Assembly (NCBI RefSeq): GCF_051020765.1
Contig: NC_134930.1
Span: 5,518,001 to 5,582,000 of the forward strand
Length of the DNA: 64,000 nt
DNA from: Lasioglossum baleicum
Taxonomy: Eukaryota > Arthropoda > Insecta > Hymenoptera > Halictidae
Direction: 5' to 3'
Below, in pieces: positions 38,410 through 50,698 of the stretch. The first letter of the stretch is position 1, and each line of letters begins with the position of its first letter. The notes beneath the pieces were generated by a model. It worked only from the letters and a program-made list of their open reading frames with translations. It made no database searches and was not told the DNA's origin. The position numbers and the translations under genes were made by a program.

Positions 38410-41400
38410 CCTGTTCGCGGACGACACCGATCAGTCCCATCTCGGCCTCGTGGCTAAGAAGGTAGTGTATACCTGTTCGCGGGCGACACCGATCAGTCCC
38501 ATCTCGGCCTCATGGCTAAGAAGGTAGTGTATACCAGTTCCGGAAGACACCGGTGAGCCCCTTCTCGGCCTCATGGCTAAGTAGGTAGTGTATACCAGTT
38601 CCGGACGACACCGGTGAGTCCCATCTCGGCCTCATGGCTAAGAAGGTAGTGTATACCTGTTCGCGAACGACACCGATCAGTCCCTTCTCGGCCTCATGGC
38701 TAAGAAGGTGGTGTATACCAGTTCGGGGACGAAACCGATCAGTCCCATCTCGGTCTCATGGCTAAGAAGGTAGTGTATACGAGTTCCGGACGACACCGGT
38801 GAGCCCCTTCTCGGCCTCATGGCTAAGTAGGTAGTGTATACCAGTTCCGGACGACACCGGTAAGTCCCTCCTCGGCCTCATGGTTAAGAAGGTAGTGTAT
38901 ACCTGTTCGCGGACGACACCGATCAGTCCCATCTCGGCCTCATGGCTAAGAAGGTAGTGTATACCAGTTCGCGGACGACACCGATCAGTCCCATCTCGGC
39001 CTCATGGCTAAGAAGGTAGTGTATACCAGTTCCGGACGACACCGGTAAGTCCCTTCTCGGCCTCATGGCTAAGAAGGTAGTGTATACCTGTTCGCGGACG
39101 ACACTGATCAGTCCCATCTCGGCCTCATGGCTAAGAAGGTAGTGTATACCAGTTCCGGACGACACCGGTGAGTCCCATCTCGGCCTCATGGCTAAGAAGG
39201 TAGTGTATACCAGTTCCGGACGACACCGGTAAGTCCCTTCTCGGCCTCATGGCTAAGAAGGTAGTGTATACCAGTTCGGGGACGAAACCGGTGAGTCCCA
39301 TCTCGGCCTCATGGCTAAGAAGGTAGTGTATACCTGTTCGCGGACGACACCGATCAGTCCCATCTCGGCCTCGTGGCTAAGAAGGTAGTGTATACCTGTT
39401 CGCGGACGACACCGATCAGTCCCATCTCGGCCTCATGGCTAAGAAGGTAGTGTATACCAGTTCCGGAAGACACCGGTGAGCCCCTTCTCGGCCTCATGGC
39501 TAAGTAGGTAGTGTATACCAGTTCCGGACGACACCGGTGAGTCCCATCTCGGCCTCATGGCTAAGAAGGTAGTGTATACCTGTTCGCGAACGACACCGAT
39601 CAGTCCCTTCTCGGCCTCATGGCTAAGAAGGTAGTGTATACCTGTTCGCGGACGACACCGATCAGTCCCATCTCGGCCTCATGGCTAAGAAGGTAGTGTA
39701 TACCAGTTCGCGGACGACACCGATCAGTCCCATCTCGGCCTCATGGCTAAGAAGGTAGTGTATACCAGTTCCGGACGACACCGGTAAGTCCCTTCTCGGC
39801 CTCATGGCTAAGAAGGTAGTGTATACCAGTTCCGGACGACACCGGTGAGTCCCATCTCGGCCTCATGGCTAAGAAGGTAGTGTATACCTGTTCGCGGACG
39901 ACACCGATCAGTCCCATCTCGGCCTCATGGCTAAGAAGGTAGTGTATACCAGTTCGGGGACGAAACCGGTGAGTCCCACCTCGGCCTCATGGCTAAGAAG
40001 GTAGTGTATACCTGTTCGCGGACGACACCGATCAGTCCCATCTCGGCCTCATGGCTAAGAAGGTAGTGTATACCAGTTCCGGAAGACACCGGTGAGCCCC
40101 TTCTCGGCCTCATGGCTAAGTAGGTAGTGTATACCAGTTCCGGACGACACCGGTGAGTCCCATCTCGGCCTCATGGCTAAGAAGGTAGTGTATACCTGTT
40201 CGCGAACGACACCGATCAGTCCCTTCTCGGCCTCATGGCTAAGAAGGTAGTGTATACCTGTTCGCGAACGACACCGATCAGTCCCTTCTCGGCCTCATGG
40301 CTAAGAAGGTAGTGTATACGAGTTCCGGACGACACCGGTGAGCCCCTTCTCGGCCTCATGGCTAAGTAGGTAGTGTATACCAGTTCCGGACGACACCGGT
40401 AAGTCCCTCCTCGGCCTCATGGCTAAGAAGGTAGTGTATACCTGTTCGCGGACGACACCGATCAGTCCCATCTCGGCCTCATGGCTAAGAAGGTAGTGTA
40501 TACCAGTTCGCGGACGACACCGATCAGTCCCATCTCGGCCTCATGGCTAAGAAGGTAGTGTATACCAGTTCCGGACGACACCGGTAAGTCCCTTCTCGGC
40601 CTCATGGCTAAGAAGGTAGTGTATACCAGTTCCGGACGACACCGGTGAGTCCCATCTCGGCCTCATGGCTAAGAAGGTAGTGTATACCTGTTCGCGGACG
40701 ACACCGATCAGTCCCATCTCGGCCTCATGGCTAAGAAGGTAGTGTATACCAGTTCGGGGACGAAACCGGTGAGTCCCACCTCGGCCTCATGGCTAAGAAG
40801 GTAGTGTATACCTGTTCGCGGACGACACCGATCAGTCCCATCTCGGCCTCATGGCTAAGAAGGTAGTGTATACCAGTTCCGGAAGACACCGGTGAGCCCC
40901 TTCTCGGCCTCATGGCTAAGAAGGTAGTGTATACCTGTTCGCGGACGACACCGATCAGTCCCACCTCGGCCTCATGGCTAAGAAGGTAGTGTATACCTGT
41001 TCGCGGACGACACCGATCAGTCCCATCTCGGCCTCATGGCTAAGAAGGTAGTGTATACCAGTTCCGGAAGACACCGGTGAGCCCCTTCTCGGCCTCATGG
41101 CTAAGTAGGTAGTGTATACCAGTTCCGGACGACACCGGTGAGTCCCATCTCGGCCTCATGGCTAAGAAGGTAGTGTATACCTGTTCGCGGACGACACCGA
41201 TCAGTCCCATCTCGGCCTCATGGCTAAGAAGGTAGTGTATACCAGTTCGCGGACGACACCGATCAGTCCCATCTCGGCCTCATGGCTAAGAAGGTAGTGT
41301 ATACCAGTTCCGGACGACACTGGTAAGTCCCTTCTCGGCCTCATGGCTAAGAAGGTAGTGTATACCAGTTCCGGACGACACCGGTGAGTCCCATCTCGGC

Positions 41401-42020
41401 CTCATGGCTAAGAAGGTAGTGTATACCTGTTCGCGGACGACATAGATCAGTCCCATCTCGGCCTCATGGCTAAGAAGGTAGTGTGTACCAGTTCGGGGAC
41501 GAAACCGGTGAGTCCCACCTCGGCCTCATGGCTAAGAAGGTAGTGTATACCTGTTCGCGGACGACACTGATCAGTCCCATCTCGGCCTCATGGCTAAGAA
41601 GGTAGTGTATACCAGTTCCGGACGACACCGGTGAGTCCCATCTCGGCCTCATGGCTAAGAAGGTAGTGTATACCAGTTTCGGACGACACCGGTAAGTCCC
41701 TTCTCGGCCTCATGGCTAAGAAGGTAGTGTATACCAGTTCGGGGACGAAACCGGTGAGTCCCATCTCGGCCTCATGGCTAAGAAGGTAGTGTATACCTGT
41801 TCGCGGACGACACCGATCAGTCCCATCTCGGCCTCATGGCTAAGAAGGTAGTGTATACCAGTTCCGGACGACACCGGTAAGTCCCTTCTCGGCCTCATGG
41901 CTAAGAAGGTAGTGTATACCAGTTCGGGGACGAAACCGGTGAGTCCCATCTCGGCCTCATGGCTAAGAAGGTAGTGTATACCTGTTCGCGGACGACACCG
42001 ATCAGTCCCATCTCGGCCTC
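38410..42020. repeat. 3.67-kb segment, copy 3 of 3 (one monomer shorter)
   Basis: Offset 5,233 bp from copy 2 at the left side, falling to 5,171 bp after loss of one 62-bp monomer near 40,310. The lost unit is the GGTGGTG / CTCGGTCTC monomer (class I) present at about 23,320 and 35,080. Confidence 0.82.
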
Positions 42021-42270
42021 ATGGCTAAGAAGGTAGTGTATACCTGTTCGCGGACGACACCGATCAGTCCCATCTCGGTCTCATGGCTAAGAAGGTAGTG
42101 TACACCAGTTCCGGACGACACCGGTGAGCCCCTTCTCGGCCTCATGGCTAAGAAGGTAGTGTATACCAGTTCCGGACGACACCGGTGAGTCCCATCTCGG
42201 CCTCATGGCTAAGAAGGTAGTGTATACCTGTTCGCGGACGACACCGATCAGTCCCTTCTCGGCCTCATGG

Positions 42271-43870
42271 CTAAGAAGGTAGTGTATACCAGTTCGGGGA
42301 CGAAACCGGTGAGTCCCACCTCGGCCTCATGGCTAAGAAGGTAGTGTATACCTGTTCGCGGACGACACTGATCAGTCCCATCTCGGCCTCATGGCTAAGA
42401 AGGTAGTGTATACCAGTTCCGGACGACACCGGTGAGTCCCATCTCGGCCTCATGGCTAAGAAGGTAGTGTATACCAGTTCCGGACGACACCGGTAAGTCC
42501 CTTCTCGGCCTCATGGCTAAGAAGGTAGTGTATACCAGTTCGGGGACGAAACCGGTGAGTCCCATCTCGGCCTCATGGCTAAGAAGGTAGTGTATACCTG
42601 TTCGCGGACGACACCGATCAGTCCCATCTCGGCCTCGTGGCTAAGAAGGTAGTGTATACCTGTTCGCGGACGACACCGATCAGTCCCATCTCGGCCTCAT
42701 GGCTAAGAAGGTAGTGTATACCAGTTCCGGAAGACACCGGTGAGCCCCTTCTCGGCCTCATGGCTAAGTAGGTAGTGTATACCAGTTCCGGACGACACCG
42801 GTGAGTCCCATCTCGGCCTCATGGCTAAGAAGGTAGTGTATACCTGTTCGCGAACGACACCGATCAGTCCCTTCTCGGCCTCATGGCTAAGAAGGTGGTG
42901 TATACCAGTTCGGGGACGAAACCGATCAGTCCCATCTCGGTCTCATGGCTAAGAAGGTAGTGTATACGAGTTCCGGACGACACCGGTGAGCCCCTTCTCG
43001 GCCTCATGGCTAAGTAGGTAGTGTATACCAGTTCCGGACGACACCGGTAAGTCCCTCCTCGGCCTCATGGCTAAGAAGGTAGTGTATACCTGTTCGCGGA
43101 CGACACCGATCAGTCCCATCTCGGCCTCATGGCTAAGAAGGTAGTGTATACCAGTTCGCGGACGACACCGATCAGTCCCATCTCGGCCTCATGGCTAAGA
43201 AGGTAGTGTATACCAGTTCCGGACGACACCGGTAAGTCCCTTCTCGGCCTCATGGCTAAGAAGGTAGTGTATACCAGTTCCGGACGACACCGGTGAGTCC
43301 CATCTCGGCCTCATGGCTAAGAAGGTAGTGTATACCTGTTCGCGGACGACACCGATCAGTCCCATCTCGGCCTCATGGCTAAGAAGGTAGTGTATACCAG
43401 TTCGGGGACGAAACCGGTGAGTCCCACCTCGGGATCATGGCTAAGAAGGTAGTGTATACCAGTTCCGGAAGACACCGGTGAGCCCCTTCTCGGCCTCATG
43501 GCTAAGTAGGTAGTGTATACCAGTTCCGGACGACACCGGTGAGTCCCATCTCGGCCTCATGGCTAAGAAGGTAGTGTATACCTGTTCGCGAACGACACCG
43601 ATCAGTCCCTTCTCGGCCTCATGGCTAAGAAGGTAGTGTATACCAGTTCGCGGACGACACCGATCAGTCCCATCTCGGCCTCATGGCTAAGAAGGTAGTG
43701 TATACCAGTTCCGGACGACACCGGTAAGTCCCATCTCGGCCTCATGGCTAAGAAGGTAGTGTATACCAGTTCCGGACGACACCGGTGAGTCCCATCTCGG
43801 CCTCATGGCTAAGAAGGTAGTGTATACCTGTTCGCGGACGACACCGATCAGTCCCATCTCGGCCTCATGG
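42271..43870. repeat. HOR unit, 26 monomers, 1,600 bp
   Basis: This corresponds to 25,343-26,942 at offset 16,928 and has the same missing B monomer beside CTCGGGATC (43,429). The loss therefore predates the ~17-kb duplication. Confidence 0.84.
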
Positions 43871-45532
43871 CTAAGAAGGTAGTGTATACCAGTTCGGGGA
43901 CGAAACCGGTGAGTCCCACCTCGGCCTCATGGCTAAGAAGGTAGTGTATACCTGTTCGCGGACGACACTGATCAGTCCCATCTCGGCCTCATGGCTAAGA
44001 AGGTAGTGTATACCAGTTCCGGACGACACCGGTGAGTCCCATCTCGGCCTCATGGCTAAGAAGGTAGTGTATACCAGTTCCGGACGACACCGGTAAGTCC
44101 CTTCTCGGCCTCATGGCTAAGAAGGTAGTGTATACCAGTTCGGGGACGAAACCGGTGAGTCCCATCTCGGCCTCATGGCTAAGAAGGTAGTGTATACCTG
44201 TTCGCGGACGACACCGATCAGTCCCATCTCGGCCTCGTGGCTAAGAAGGTAGTGTATACCTGTTCGCGGACGACACCGATCAGTCCCATCTCGGCCTCAT
44301 GGCTAAGAAGGTAGTGTATACCAGTTCCGGAAGACACCGGTGAGCCCCTTCTCGGCCTCATGGCTAAGTAGGTAGTGTATACCAGTTCCGGACGACACCG
44401 GTGAGTCCCATCTCGGCCTCATGGCTAAGAAGGTAGTGTATACCTGTTCGCGAACGACACCGATCAGTCCCTTCTCGGCCTCATGGCTAAGAAGGTGGTG
44501 TATACCAGTTCGGGGACGAAACCGATCAGTCCCATCTCGGTCTCATGGCTAAGAAGGTAGTGTATACGAGTTCCGGACGACACCGGTGAGCCCCTTCTCG
44601 GCCTCATGGCTAAGTAGGTAGTGTATACCAGTTCCGGACGACACCGGTAAGTCCCTCCTCGGCCTCATGGCTAAGAAGGTAGTGTATACCTGTTCGCGGA
44701 CGACACCGATCAGTCCCATCTCGGCCTCATGGCTAAGAAGGTAGTGTATACCAGTTCGCGGACGACACCGATCAGTCCCATCTCGGCCTCATGGCTAAGA
44801 AGGTAGTGTATACCAGTTCCGGACGACACCGGTAAGTCCCTTCTCGGCCTCATGGCTAAGAAGGTAGTGTATACCAGTTCCGGACGACACCGGTGAGTCC
44901 CATCTCGGCCTCATGGCTAAGAAGGTAGTGTATACCTGTTCGCGGACGACACCGATCAGTCCCATCTCGGCCTCATGGCTAAGAAGGTAGTGTATACCAG
45001 TTCGGGGACGAAACCGGTGAGTCCCACCTCGGGATCATGGCTAAGAAGGTAGTGTATACCTGTTCGCGGACGACACCGATCAGTCCCATCTCGGCCTCAT
45101 GGCTAAGAAGGTAGTGTATACCAGTTCCGGAAGACACCGGTGAGCCCCTTCTCGGCCTCATGGCTAAGTAGGTAGTGTATACCAGTTCCGGACGACACCG
45201 GTGAGTCCCATCTCGGCCTCATGGCTAAGAAGGTAGTGTATACCTGTTCGCGAACGACACCGATCAGTCCCTTCTCGGCCTCATGGCTAAGAAGGTAGTG
45301 TATACCAGTTCGCGGACGACACCGATCAGTCCCATCTCGGCCTCATGGCTAAGAAGGTAGTGTATACCAGTTCCGGACGACACCGGTAAGTCCCATCTCG
45401 GCCTCATGGCTAAGAAGGTAGTGTATACCAGTTCCGGACGACACCGGTGAGTCCCATCTCGGCCTCATGGCTAAGAAGGTAGTGTATACCTGTTCGCGGA
45501 CGACACCGATCAGTCCCATCTCGGCCTCATGG
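43871..45532. repeat. 27-monomer HOR unit, 1,662 bp
   Basis: Corresponds to 26,943-28,604 at offset 16,928 and follows the 26-monomer unit in the same phase. It carries CTCGGGATC near 45,029 with the B monomer retained. Confidence 0.84.
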
Positions 45533-48500
45533 CTAAGAAGGTAGTGTATACCAGTTCGGGGACGAAACCGGTGAGTCCCACCTCGGCCTCATGGCTAAGA
45601 AGGTAGTGTATACCTGTTCGCGGACGACACTGATCAGTCCCATCTCGGCCTCATGGCTAAGAAGGTAGTGTATACCAGTTCCGGACGACACCGGTGAGTC
45701 CCATCTCGGCCTCATGGCTAAGAAGGTAGTGTATACCAGTTCCGGACGACACCGGTAAGTCCCTTCTCGGCCTCATGGCTAAGAAGGTAGTGTATACCAG
45801 TTCGGGGACGAAACCGGTGAGTCCCATCTCGGCCTCATGGCTAAGAAGGTAGTGTATACCTGTTCGCGGACGACACCGATCAGTCCCATCTCGGCCTCGT
45901 GGCTAAGAAGGTAGTGTATACCTGTTCGTGGACGACACCGATCAGTCCCATCTCGGCCTCATGGCTAAGAAGGTAGTGTATACCAGTTCCGGAAGACACC
46001 GGTGAGCCCCTTCTCGGCCTCATGGCTAAGTAGGTAGTGTATACCAGTTCCGGACGACACCGGTGAGTCCCATCTCGGCCTCATGGCTAAGAAGGTAGTG
46101 TATACCTGTTCGCGAACGACACCGATCAGTCCCTTCTCGGCCTCATGGCTAAGAAGGTAGTGTATACGAGTTCCGGAGGACACCGGTGAGCCCCTTCTCG
46201 GCCTCATGGCTAAGTAGGTAGTGTATACCAGTTCCGGACGACACCGGTAAGTCCCTCCTCGGCCTCATGGCTAAGAAGGTAGTGTATACCTGTTCGCGGA
46301 CGACACCGATCAGTCCCATCTCGGCCTCATGGCTAAGAAGGTAGTGTATACCAGTTCGCGGACGACACCGATCAGTCCCATCTCGGCCTCATGGCTAAGA
46401 AGGTAGTGTATACCAGTTCCGGACGACACCGGTAAGTCCCTTCTCGGCCTCATGGCTAAGAAGGTAGTGTATACCTGTTCGCGGACGACACCGGTGAGTC
46501 CCATCTCGGCCTCATGGCTAAGAAGGTAGTGTATACCAGTTCCGGACGACACCGGTAAGTCCCTTCTCGGCCTCATGGCTAAGAAGGTAGTGTATACCAG
46601 TTCGGGGACGACACCGATCAGTCCCATCTCGGCCTCATGGCTAAGAAGGTAGTGTATACCAGTTCGCGGACGACACCGATCAGTCCCATCTCGGCCTCAT
46701 GGCTAAGAAGGTAGTGTATACCAGTTCCGGACGACACCGGTAAGTCCCTTCTCGGCCTCATGGCTAAGAAGGTAGTGTATACCAGTTCCGGACGACACCG
46801 GTGAGTCCCATCTCGGCCTCATGGCTAAGAAGGTAGTGTATACCTGTTCGCGGACGACACCGATCAGTCCCATCTCGGCCTCATGGCTAAGAAGGTAGTG
46901 TATACCAGTTCGGGGACGAAACCGGTGAGTCCCACCTCGGGATCATGGCTAAGAAGGTAGTGTATACCTGTTCGCGGACGACACCGATCAGTCCCATCTC
47001 GGCCTCATGGCTAAGAAGGTAGTGTATACCAGTTCCGGAAGACACCGGTGAGCCCCTTCTCGGCCTCATGGCTAAGTAGGTAGTGTATACCAGTTCCGGA
47101 CGACACCGGTGAGTCCCATCTCGGCCTCATGGCTAAGAAGGTAGTGTATACCTGTTCGCGAACGACACCGATCAGTCCCTTCTCGGCCTCATGGCTAAGA
47201 AGGTAGTGTATACCAGTTCGCGGACGACACCGATCAGTCCCATCTCGGCCTCATGGCTAAGAAGGTAGTGTATACCAGTTCCGGACGACACCGGTAAGTC
47301 CCATCTCGGCCTCATGGCTAAGAAGGTAGTGTATACCAGTTCCGGACGACACCGGTGAGTCCCATCTCGGCCTCATGGCTAAGAAGGTAGTGTATACCAG
47401 TTTCGGACGACACCGATCAGTCCCATCTCGGCCTCATGGCTAAGAAGGTAGTGTATACCAGTTCGGGGACGAAACCGGTGAGTCCCACCTCGGCCTCATG
47501 GCTAAGAAGGTAGTGTATACCTGTTCGCGGACGACACCGATCAGTCCCATCTCGGCCTCATGGCTAAGAAGGTAGTGTATACCAGTTCCGGACGACACCG
47601 GTAAGTCCCTTCTCGGCCTCATGGCTAAGAAGGTAGTGTATACCAGTTCGGGGACGAAACCGGTGAGTCCCATCTCGGCCTCATGGCTAAGAAGGTAGTG
47701 TATACCTGTTCGCGGACGACACCGATCAGTCCCATCTCGGCCTCATGGCTAAGAAGGTAGTGTATACCTGTTCGCGGACGACACCGATCAGTCCCATCTC
47801 GGTCTCATGGCTAAGAAGGTAGTGTACACCAGTTCCGGACGACACCGGTGAGCCCCTTCTCGGCCTCATGGCTAAGAAGGTAGTGTATACCAGTTCCGGA
47901 CGACACCGGTGAGTCCCATCTCGGCCTCATGGCTAAGAAGGTAGTGTATACCTGTTCGCGGACGACACCGATCAGTCCCTTCTCGGCCTCATGGCTAAGA
48001 AGGTAGTGTATACCAGTTCGGGGACGAAACCGGTGAGTCCCACCTCGGCCTCATGGCTAAGAAGGTAGTGTATACCTGTTCGCGGACGACACTGATCAGT
48101 CCCATCTCGGCCTCATGGCTAAGAAGGTAGTGTATACCAGTTCCGGACGACACCGGTGAGTCCCATCTCGGCCTCATGGCTAAGAAGGTAGTGTATACCA
48201 GTTCCGGACGACACCGGTAAGTCCCTTCTCGGCCTCATGGCTAAGAAGGTAGTGTATACCAGTTCGGGGACGAAACCGGTGAGTCCCATCTCGGCCTCAT
48301 GGCTAAGAAGGTAGTGTATACCTGTTCGCGGACGACACCGATCAGTCCCATCTCGGCCTCGTGGCTAAGAAGGTAGTGTATACCTGTTCGCGGACGACAC
48401 CGATCAGTCCCATCTCGGCCTCATGGCTAAGAAGGTAGTGTATACCAGTTCCGGAAGACACCGGTGAGCCCCTTCTCGGCCTCATGGCTAAGTAGGTAGT

Positions 48501-49714
48501 GTATACCAGTTCCGGACGACACCGGTGAGTCCCATCTCGGCCTCATGGCTAAGAAGGTAGTGTATACCTGTTCGCGAACGACACCGATCAGTCCCTTCTC
48601 GGCCTCATGGCTAAGAAGGTGGTGTATACCAGTTCGGGGACGAAACCGATCAGTCCCATCTCGGTCTCATGGCTAAGAAGGTAGTGTATACGAGTTCCGG
48701 ACGACACCGGTGAGCCCCTTCTCGGCCTCATGGCTAAGTAGGTAGTGTATACCAGTTCCGGACGACACCGGTAAGTCCCTCCTCGGCCTCATGGCTAAGA
48801 AGGTAGTGTATACCTGTTCGCGGACGACACCGATCAGTCCCATCTCGGCCTCATGGCTAAGAAGGTAGTGTATACCAGTTCGCGGACGACACCGATCAGT
48901 CCCATCTCGGCCTCATGGCTAAGAAGGTAGTGTATACCAGTTCCGGACGACACCGGTAAGTCCCTTCTCGGCCTCATGGCTAAGAAGGTAGTGTATACCA
49001 GTTCCGGACGACACCGGTGAGTCCCATCTCGGCCTCATGGCTAAGAAGGTAGTGTATACCTGTTCGCGGACGACACCGATCAGTCCCATCTCGGCCTCAT
49101 GGCTAAGAAGGTAGTGTATACCAGTTCGGGGACGAAACCGGTGAGTCCCACCTCGGGATCATGGCTAAGAAGGTAGTGTATACCTGTTCGCGGACGACAC
49201 CGATCAGTCCCATCTCGGCCTCATGGCTAAGAAGGTAGTGTATACCAGTTCCGGAAGACACCGGTGAGCCCCTTCTCGGCCTCATGGCTAAGTAGGTAGT
49301 GTATACCAGTTCCGGACGACACCGGTGAGTCCCATCTCGGCCTCATGGCTAAGAAGGTAGTGTATACCTGTTCGCGAACGACACCGATCAGTCCCTTCTC
49401 GGCCTCATGGCTAAGAAGGTAGTGTATACCAGTTCCGGACGACACCGGTAAGTCCCTTCTCGGCCTCATGGCTAAGAAGGTAGTGTATACCAGTTCGGGG
49501 ACGAAACCGGTGAGTCCCTTCTCGGCCTCATGGCTAAGAAGGTAGTGTATACCTGTTCGCGGACGACACCGATCAGTCCCATCTCGGCCTCGTGGCTAAG
49601 AAGGTAGTGTATACCTGTTCGTGGACGACACCGATCAGTCCCATCTCGGCCTCATGGCTAAGAAGGTAGTGTATACCAGTTCCGGAAGACACCGGTGAGC
49701 CCCTTCTCGGCCTC

Positions 49715-50698
49715 ATGGCTAAGTAGGTAGTGTATACCAGTTCCGGACGACACCGGTGAGTCCCATCTCGGCCTCATGGCTAAGAAGGTAGTGTATACCT
49801 GTTCGCGAACGACACCGATCAGTCCCTTCTCGGCCTCATGGCTAAGAAGGTGGTGTATACCAGTTCGGGGACGAAACCGATCAGTCCCATCTCGGTCTCA
49901 TGGCTAAGAAGGTAGTGTATACGAGTTCCGGACGACACCGGTGAGCCCCTTCTCGGCCTCATGGCTAAGTAGGTAGTGTATACCAGTTCCGGACGACACC
50001 GGTAAGTCCCTCCTCGGCCTCATGGCTAAGAAGGTAGTGTATACCTGTTCGCGGACGACACCGATCAGTCCCATCTCGGCCTCATGGCTAAGAAGGTAGT
50101 GTATACCAGTTCGCGGACGACACCGATCAGTCCCATCTCGGCCTCATGGCTAAGAAGGTAGTGTATACCAGTTCCGGACGACACCGGTAAGTCCCTTCTC
50201 GGCCTCATGGCTAAGTAGGTAGTGTATACCAGTTCCGGACGACACCGGTGAGTCCCATCTCGGCCTCATGGCTAAGAAGGTAGTGTATACCTGTTCGCGA
50301 ACGACACCGATCAGTCCCTTCTCGGCCTCATGGCTAAGAAGGTGGTGTATACCAGTTCGGGGACGAAACCGATCAGTCCCATCTCGGTCTCATGGCTAAG
50401 AAGGTAGTGTATACGAGTTCCGGACGACACCGGTGAGCCCCTTCTCGGCCTCATGGCTAAGTAGGTAGTGTATACCAGTTCCGGACGACACCGGTAAGTC
50501 CCTCCTCGGCCTCATGGCTAAGAAGGTAGTGTATACCTGTTCGCGGACGACACCGATCAGTCCCATCTCGGCCTCATGGCTAAGAAGGTAGTGTATACCA
50601 GTTCGCGGACGACACCGATCAGTCCCATCTCGGCCTCATGGCTAAGAAGGTAGTGTATACCAGTTCCGGACGACACCGGTAAGTCCCTTCTCGGCCTC
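49715..50698. repeat. Tandem duplication, 492-bp unit, two copies
   Basis: The order A, H, I, J, D', B, E, D is present twice without a gap, as shown by GGTGGTG at 49,849 and 50,341. 492 bp is two tetramers. The right copy is followed by normal TAAGAAGG, while the left copy leads into TAAGTAGG, which marks the junction. Confidence 0.82.

Larger units (their letters stand above)
36790..49420. repeat. ~17-kb duplication, copy 2 (12.6 kb retained)
   Basis: Matches 19,800-32,680 in order, shortened by 246 bp through three separate losses (62, 62 and 122 bp). The match stops near 49,420, where the GCGAAC monomer is followed by a GTAAGT-tailed 61-mer instead of the expected CAGTTCGCGG monomer. Confidence 0.82.
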
